In this document: positions 22,801-31,800 of the stretch, piece by piece | How the letters are laid out: every line of letters begins with the position of its first letter | How positions within the stretch are numbered: the first letter of the stretch is position 1 | Origin: Odontocerum albicorne | Lineage: Eukaryota; Arthropoda; Insecta; Trichoptera; Odontoceridae | Assembly (NCBI GenBank): GCA_949825065.1 | Contig: OX463846.1 | Coordinates: 1,939,778-2,003,777 of the forward strand | Direction: 5' to 3' | Length of the DNA: 64,000 nt | The notes under the pieces: generated by a model | Database searches by the model: none | Seen by the model: the letters and a program-made list of their open reading frames with translations, nothing else | What the model was told of the DNA's origin: nothing | Translations under genes and position numbers: made by a program

Positions 22801-25800
22801 ACAGTTAAAACGTTGATATTGCAAGAACAACAGTTAAAACGTTGATATTGCAAGAACAACAGTTAAAACGTTGATATTGCAAGAACAACAGTTAAAACGT
22901 TGATATTGCAAGAACAACAGTTAAAACGTTGATATTGCAAGAACAACAGTTAAAACGTTGATATTGCAAGAACAACAGTTAAAACGTTGATATTGCAAGA
23001 ACAACAGTTAAACCATCTTAATTCATGTGATTTCAGCTCATCACACTTTTGATGGGACCGAATGATTTTTGCTTAGACTTTTGTTACGTGAAGGACATTA
23101 CGAAGTCTGCAGAAATACATCGCCGAGAACTATTGACAGCGTTGAAGATACTGAAGAGGAATTTGCCGAGAACGTTAGTCAGTATAGTGATTGCACCAGG
23201 TGAGTTGATTCGATTGAACTACACAGTGGTCTCCATTTACCGCTTTACATTTACACGGTCTCTATTTGCGCGAATTCATTTAAACGTGGTTCATTAGTAA
23301 CATCGTCTTATTTGTCGAGACCTCAATGCTGAGGAAAGTGACCCACAAATTGTTGAGCATATTCATGTGGTTTTCTTCCAAAAAGTAAAACAGTACCCGG
23401 CGGTAAGTAATACACATCGGGCTTAAGAAAGAGACTGTCGGTCATAATCAGCTAACTTCGGCTTTGTAGAGCGTCCTCTTGTTATTTATTTATTTATTTA
23501 TTATTACACATGACAAGAAATATACACAATTTGAGAAAAACAACAGATAATTTGATTTGGACATACAATTTTAATGGATCTGGGTTTGATTACACAAAAA
23601 CAAAACCCCGTTGCACGCTCTCATCAACCTGACAAACAGTGACACTCAATTACAACTGGAAACATCTTGCGAAATTCAACTTCTCACACATCATCACTCC
23701 AGAAAGACCAAAAATATTCATCCCACATTATACCCCACACAATCATAAGAATAAAAATCAAAATCACAAAAAAAAATCAAAACAAAAAAAAAAAAAAAAT
23801 ACACAGAAACACAAATACAAAAACAACCAAACTTAAAACAACATGAACAAACCCACACTCACGAGCTCACATAAATCCCTTCCACTCGTCATTCATCCTG
23901 AAAGCCCAAGTACTCAAAATCCTGTCGCAATAACAACCACGCTCCGGTCGACTGTCTAAATGGTTATGTTTCCCTTGAATTGTTTTATTTTAAAAATATA
24001 CAATGAAAATAAAATAATTCAAGGGAAAAAACATACGATAAGTGCACCTTTTAATTCTTACAAAAAATTTACAACATATGTACATAGTTATTACGATACG
24101 GGACTGGCTCAAGACGGGCAGCCCGCACCGTGCCATTCCGAGCGTCACGCTTAAATTCGTCATTGCTGGGTTTCATAGTCAAGGATCCATTCCAACGTCA
24201 TCACTTCACCATTCCAACGTCAATTCAGTTAGAAAGCAAAACTGTGCCAGGAGTTTTTTTTAAGTGAGGGGGCTGCACACCAGCAAACTCACCGGCCACA
24301 CCGCTGTACTGGATCTAATGGCCAATACCGGCATGCTTTTTCTCTTCTTTTGAAAGAATAGACATGACTGAAGTCATAGGCATCCGTATACCCCCGATTA
24401 CTAGGCAAAAAATGTCTGTGCCATTCGAGGAGAGTAGCACAGCGCGGGGTTCGAATCGGCGACCTTCCGCACGGAAGTCCAGTGTGTTACCTGGCGGCCA
24501 TGCACCTCACAGCTTTCTCTCTTACATTGTCAGGTCATTGTAAGTTGTTTTATTAAACACTGTTTATTCCACTTTTTTGTAACGGTAAAACATTACCAGT
24601 TTCAAGGCTTTCACCTCATCATCAGGGGATGAAAAATTAAATGTTCCAAAATCTTCCAACCGTCTATAAATATCTGAAAGTGCACATACATGTATATACA
24701 TACCATCACATTATTTTCCTTTCGGGGTAAGCACAATAGACAAAGCGCCAGATTTTCCTTTCAACGTAAGTATTCCATTTTTGCCTTTCCCGTTAAACAA
24801 GTGTTTCCGGAGATTAAAATTAGCGTAAAAAACAAGTTTTATGTTTGTCAGTTCGAACTGAATTCAGTCTTGTTTGTGCTCCCCTGATGATGGAGTGAAA
24901 GCCTTGAAACCGGTAGGGTTATACCGTTACATAAAGTGAAATAAACAGTGTTTGATAAAACAAATTACAAAATACTCGTATTATTTATTTTTGAGTAAAA
25001 AGCAACATTTTATGGTTTAACATTAATAACTAATAACTTACATATATTATTGAAAAAAAATACGAGAATACTATAACTGTTGAGAGACGCTTTGTGTTAA
25101 CACTTTATTTGATCATAATTATTTTTTCATCCGAAATATTTTTTATGTGCTGTTTAGATTATTGAAATATGTGCTGTTTAGATTATTGAAATATGAGACG
25201 ATTAATATCATAAATGTTTTTGTCGGTTTTTGTAGCGATTCAGAACTGTTATAAAACGGAGCTTATATATAAAATATTCATTGCAATTTATTTTTAATAA
25301 ACACTGTTTATTCCACTTTTTTGTGACGGTATAACCCTACCGGTTTCAAGGCTTTCACCTCATCTTCAGGGGAGCGCAAACAAGACTAAATGCTGTTCGA
25401 ACTGGTACCGATAAAAATCTCTCCGCTCTTGGCCGAAATTATCCCTAGCATTCCTCACCCCCCAGCCTCCAACCGTTGAAGCGTCTATATCGGTACCAGT
25501 TCGAACAGCATTTAGTATTGTTTGCGCTCCCCTGAAGATGAGGAGAAAGCCTTGAAACCGGTAGGGTTATACCGTCACAAAAAAGTGGAATAAACAGTGT
25601 TTGTTAAAAATAAATTACAATGTCTTTAAACCTCCACAACGTTAATGCCTTAACTATAAACAACATATAAAATATTCAATTGGTTAACTACTAACTACTC
25701 CCATAAACACATTTTATCACTTCTATAATAATCTCTTTCAATATTTTCGTCGAACTATATTTTTCTTTAGTTGTTATTTAGTATTCATGGCATTCAACTA

Positions 25801-28800
25801 TTTTTATGTTGTAATATTTCAATTTATTTACTTTGCGCTTTTTATGCGTATATATTTATAATTAACTTTAAAAAAACTCGTATAGTTTCAAAACCAACCA
25901 AAGATTTTTGTGATGTGGTGGCAACCGGCGCCGTCGTCTCGTGGCGCCCTCAGGCAGCATGCCTATTAGCCTAATAGTTAAGTGGCCCTGTGTATATTAA
26001 TTTACATGCCAATTAAACCACGCGTGATTATTTAAGCCTGCATAAAAGCCCAACTGTCAACTTAGCAACATCAATGGTCGTCATCATCCGTAGGAAGACA
26101 GCTATTTAATTTTATTCCTGAAGTCCTGAACATAGCCAATTTACATTTCAAATCTATTCTCTGTCACTATCATCGAGAGGAAGGGAAGATGCAGACTCAG
26201 CAGAGACACATGACACGCATGTCAACTGATCAAATTTTCACTATCTCTAGAGTTAAATCATCTTTTGCCCAAAGGCAATATGCCTATTTAGCTCCTATGA
26301 CATACAACGGGGTGCCGAATTCAATAAAGATAAAGGGAGGAAAACAATTTAGGCAGTCGATAGGAGCGCGGTTGTTATTGCGACAGGAGTTTGAGTACTT
26401 GGGTTTGCAAGATGAATACCTTGTGGAAAAGGTTTGTGTGAGCTCTTGAGTGTGGTGTTTTTTGTTTTTTTTTTTATGATTATGTGCGGTATATTATGGT
26501 ATGAACGTTTTGGTCTGACTGGAGTGATGAAGTGTGAGGAGTTTGATTTCGCGTGATGTATACATATGTAATTGAGTGTCACTGTTTGTCAGGTTGGTGA
26601 GAATGTGCAACGGTGGCTTATATAATCAAATATCGGAAAGAAGTATCGATTTATTTTTTCATGCTAAATGTCCTTAGTGAGATACAGACAAATGCCTAGT
26701 TTACTGGGGACACGACAAATGAAAGGCAACAAACCCAGATCTATTAAAATAGTGTGTCCAAATTAAATTATCTTTGTTTTTTCGCAAATTATTTATATTT
26801 CTTGTCATGTGTAAAATAAAACAATAAATTCTTTGCTGTAGGTGCGCTTTGGCTCTCCGTGGGTGTACCCAAGCTTTTTAACTACCCAATTTTTCTCTGA
26901 CCATGGTAGCTTTAACGGCAAATTCTTTATCTTTGTCACTTCGCCCTGTTTAAATTGGTGTGGCCATCTGAATCAATCAGCAGATGACTTTCTGTGGTAC
27001 TGCGATGATAATATGTTAGTCAACAATTTCCGAAACGATCTCCATTCAGCCTAACATCTGTTTACTTTCGGACCGATTGGCAACTCCGATTTAGTGGCGT
27101 CAAATTATGGTTTTGCTGCTTTCGAAGTTTTCTGTGAAAGAACTGGCTGTGTGGACTCCAGGTTTAAAGCCACTTTATAAATATATTAACTGAACTGAGA
27201 GTCATTTTCCTTTGCCCGTAACGTTGTACCTTAAATCAGTTGTTACTTCTATTCTTTTCTCACACAGGTGAATTGCCACCAGAGGAGGAGTCCTTTAGGG
27301 AAATGCCCCTTAAAGGTATATGATGATTATGATTGTTGGTAAATAAATAAAACACGTTAAATCGCAATGCGGAAGGAGAGAGTGAATGAATACTTTATTT
27401 GATAGTACGTAGGTATTTATAACATTTCAGAATGGGCGCGGGAGTGCGCCCGCGATATGATTCTACCTCGCTCCTGTGAATGCAGAAATGGTCAATTGTA
27501 GTATTGTAGGTAACCATTTATTTACGAAACTGGCGAGACAGCGTGGTGCGTTCTCTTTCTACTATGGAATGCGGCGCGATGCTCGGCCGGCCTCATGTCG
27601 GGCATGTGACCTTTGGACTGTTTACTATAATTTATCGGGGTATCCGAAGTTCGTTTCGTCGGTCATTGACCGTATGTATGCGACAATATTCAGCGACGAC
27701 CGTGGATCCCTACAGTCCCTTTGTGCAGTTTGTTCTTCGTCCCTACGTGACGTCCCGTTCATAAAAAAATAAATTCTGTGGATGGGGATTTATTTAGTTC
27801 CCCATACCAGCTTGGATGGTGATGGGATCGAACTGAACTGCCGATTGTGTACCTTATCCAATAAAGCACCTTAATCTTCTTCTTCCTCTTCTTTTAGGCC
27901 TGTTGGCCTGTTATGGTCCTGCATCATCGTTTCACCTCTTTTGTGACGTCGACTGCCAGCTGTCTTTCCATCTTTTGGGAGGTCGTCCTGGAGATCTTCT
28001 TGTTTGGGGGATACTGTCCCTGGTCATTCTTGCAGTTCCGCCATTCTGGATAAATGTTCGTTCCAGAACCTTCTTCTGTGTCGTCCCCATCTGACAATAT
28101 CTTCAACTTCGCACATCCTTCGGATTTCTGTGTTTCGTACTCTATCACGAAGGATTTTGCCAGCGATACTCCTAAGTACCTTCATTTCGCTGGTTCGAAG
28201 GAGATTTTTGGTTCTGACAGTGTCGGCTCTGGACTATATGAGGTATGTCATTATGGGGCGGACACAGGTCTTGTATATCCTCACCTTGCTTTGGATATTC
28301 ATATACTTGTTTTTCCAGATAATGTTCTTTAAACATCCGGAAATACCTGCGGCCTTTCGTGATTGTTCAAGTACTTTGCCATAGAGGTCATTATTGCACA
28401 TTATGCTAGCACCCAAGTATTTAAATTTTGTAACTTGAACATGGTGCTTTATTGTATTGTGTTGTTGGAATACAATAAAGCACCAAAGAAATAAAAGGAA
28501 AATATTGATTCTCAAAATTATTTGAAAGAAGCCGATATGAGGCTATTAGTCTATATAATAGTTTTAAATATGAGAAAGAACTTCTCTCTGCAGACCTAAA
28601 AGACAAGAAGCACATTGCTTCCCTAATTTGCCATGATTTCGTAATTTATAGATGTTGAGCTGCTGAAGAACTTCACTGGGACTCCGCCACTTTGCGAGAC
28701 GACCCACTTGATTGAGTGTCCCTGCTTCTTCGGATTGCCCAACAGCGGCAGGCTGAGGGAGTTTGTGACAGTTATCCATGAGTGGCAGCAGGTTCAAAGA

Positions 28801-31800
28801 GATGTGAGTAGAAAATACATAGTTATCCTTTTCAAATGCGGCTTCCCATTGAGGGCTGGTTGACTGTCATCTTAACATGATTATGACGTTTCGCAACATT
28901 GAACTGGTGTTCTTATTACGAGACTGGTTGATATATTTCAAGAAAAATTGGTTTTATTATTACATAATATTTATTCTAGAGGAAATGTAGCATGGTCCCT
29001 GTGACATTTCACAAATTTGCCCCAATACGATCTTGTAACGACGTTCAGTAATTTTAATTATATTATAACATCAAATATGTTACTATCACGTATCAGAAGA
29101 TCTACAAAGGTATCTTTGTAATTCGTCTTCATTCGGTAAGTTTTCGCGGTTTTCTTACCAAATATGTTTGAAATTAAGATCCTGGGAAGTGTTTAATCTT
29201 TGGCCGTAGTCACCGCTTTCCTATTCTGACACTTAATTTGAGCTTATTGAGTAACATACATCTTAAACACTCTTGAAATGTTCCACCAGCGTTTCCTGAA
29301 TTCTTCGGATCCACTGGAGTGATCATGTCACAAATGTTTCGGTCCTGCAAAGCTCTTTAGGGACTTCTTGGAGAACAGTCTTGGAGATCGTATGGCTGAT
29401 CGCCAAGACTGACCTCACATGAGCTGGCATCAGGTTTATCCACATCAGGCGCAGCGTCGCATCTGGGATCATCTCGCGGGCGTGGTTCCGCATGCGCCGC
29501 AGCAGCTGTGATGGACGCTGGTCGCCGAGCTCCATCTCCGACAGCAGTCTTTGGAGCTATCTCTCATCGCTTTCTTCCCGTCGGGGTCACCACTTTAGGG
29601 ACTTGTGTTTCGCATAGAAGGATGAGGTTGTTTATAAAAGTCGTCGAGATCGAGATAAGCAAAGAGAGAAAGTTTATTGAAAGCGTCTGTATTTATAATG
29701 TGTAGAACGGCGCAGAACATGTCGCTGTCTCGCTTCGCCGGACACATGGTTATTGTTGCGCGTTCGTATACATTTCATACTACGGTCTGCAGGAGAGGCA
29801 AGATATATGTCGGTGCCTCGCTCTCACTGTTCGCTACTAGTGAGTTCAATGACCGCGCGGGCGACCTTCGCCCAGTGCTGTCTCGCATTCCTTACAGTGC
29901 GAGTTCAATGATCGAGCGGCCAAAGATCGCCTCAGTGGGTTCAGTGACCGCACGCACGGTCGCTACAGCTCCAACTGTAAACCTATAGAGGATATGGCTG
30001 TAAAGGCGAAATTGCAGTTGACCGGGCAAGTGATACACATAGGCGATCACAGACTCCCAAAACGCGTCTTGTACGGGGAAGTGGTGGGCAAGCGAAGAAT
30101 TGGTTGGCAGAGGGAGCGCTATAAGGACAGTCTGCGAGAGTCACTTACTTTGTGCGGAGTGCCTGAGGACTGGGAGCAGGTGGCTCGGGACCGTGAGGGG
30201 TAGAGAGCCGTATGTTTTCGGGCTGATGGCGTCTCAGCGGCTAGACGTGTCAGAAACAGTCAGCGCGCTGCAAACATCGGTCAGCATGGCCAGGCGGCTC
30301 AGCAGGGTTCACATATCTGTAATATTTGCGCGAGGGAGTGTGCATCTAGGATCGGGCTGTTTTCTCACAGAAGATCACATGATCGACGTGGAAGAACGAA
30401 TCAAGATTAATGTTGGAGTGGTGATGGGATCCTCAACTACGAGGCCTGGAAACGACACTGAGTAAATATTTCAGGCTACTGGTAATCATCTGACCCCAAT
30501 TCCATCGATTGAAAGATTCCATCTCCATTAGCTGTATTAATTTAAAAATTTACTGGATTCAATATTGAAATAGACAAATTTATTAAAACATTTATTAAAA
30601 CCTATCACCCTCACTCTGTTTTTTCTCCATCTTTCTCTTATGTGGGTCAGATACCCATCGCCTGTATGATGATGAACCAAGATTTGCAACCACTTCTTAC
30701 CCTACATACCACAACCGTTTGCTTTCTCCAGTAATTCCTCGACCTTCCAAGTGGTTTTACTTGGTTCACCCCAGAGGATTTGTACAGTTTTGTTTCATAT
30801 GTCCCATTTTGCTAAACTGGATTTTTTCTATAAAGGGTAATAAAAGTTCAACCAGATGTTCCACTATTATTGTATCATTTCTGACGTCCTAAAATTCTCA
30901 GAGATATATCATTTCTATCATTCTAACTTTTTCTGTAGACATCCAAATCGTATGGTCATATAAACATACCATCACGCTGGTTCCCTGTTGGGTTAAGCAG
31001 AAAGAACAGAATACCAAACTTATCTATCTCGACACACATATTTTACTTCCTCTCCACCATCCCTTCCTTTTCCTTTGATTGATGATATCTCACTTTGTAT
31101 GAAGGGGAATGTTCGGGTGATTGTCCGTCTTTGTAGGGTTTATGGGCATATGCTAGATGTTTGTGGGATGTTTATATTTAGATGCATATATAGATGTTTA
31201 TGCATATATAGATGCTTATGCATATATAGGTGTTTATGCATATATACTCGTAGATGTTTATGCTTAGATTAGTATTGGCATAGGGGTTTATGGGCCGCCA
31301 GATTGTTTTTGCAATAAAAGTGTTAAATAAATAAATAAATAGACAAGTACAACGAAAGTGATTACAATACAATACACCCTTTCTCATACAGCTACTAGAT
31401 CTATTTTACTTTTCCTTTTTTCAAAATATCATTCACTTGATCCAACCATACTTTAATTTATCTTCCTCAACCAAACCTACTTCTCACATTTACACTGTAA
31501 ATTTGTTTTGTTGAGTTTTCTTTATTTATTAATTTCACAAACCATGATCATCTTAAAATGCCCATTCATTCATTTCACAAACCAAGACCATCTTAAAATG
31601 CTTATTTATTCATTTCACAAACCAAGACCACCGTAAAATGCTCATTTATTCATTTCACAAACTAAGACCATCTTAAAATGCTCATTTATTTATTACACAA
31701 ACCTAGACCATCTTAAAATTGTCATTTATTCATTTCACAAACCATGACCATCTTAAAATGGTCATTTATTCATTTCACAAACCAAGGCCATCTTAAAATG

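Noticed and set aside
22040..23012. CRISPR-like array of 29-bp repeats
   Set aside because: The repeats are directly head to tail with no spacers, lie in an intron, and no cas genes exist. It is a minisatellite.
24973..24980. Using the foldback right flank as another footprint comparison
   Set aside because: Other foldback copies differ too much here to show a clean TA to TACTCGTA change.
27476..27772. 98-residue plus-strand frame in higher-GC DNA
   Set aside because: It lies antisense in an LTR-like region shared with 56632-57033, and the frame is not kept between the copies.
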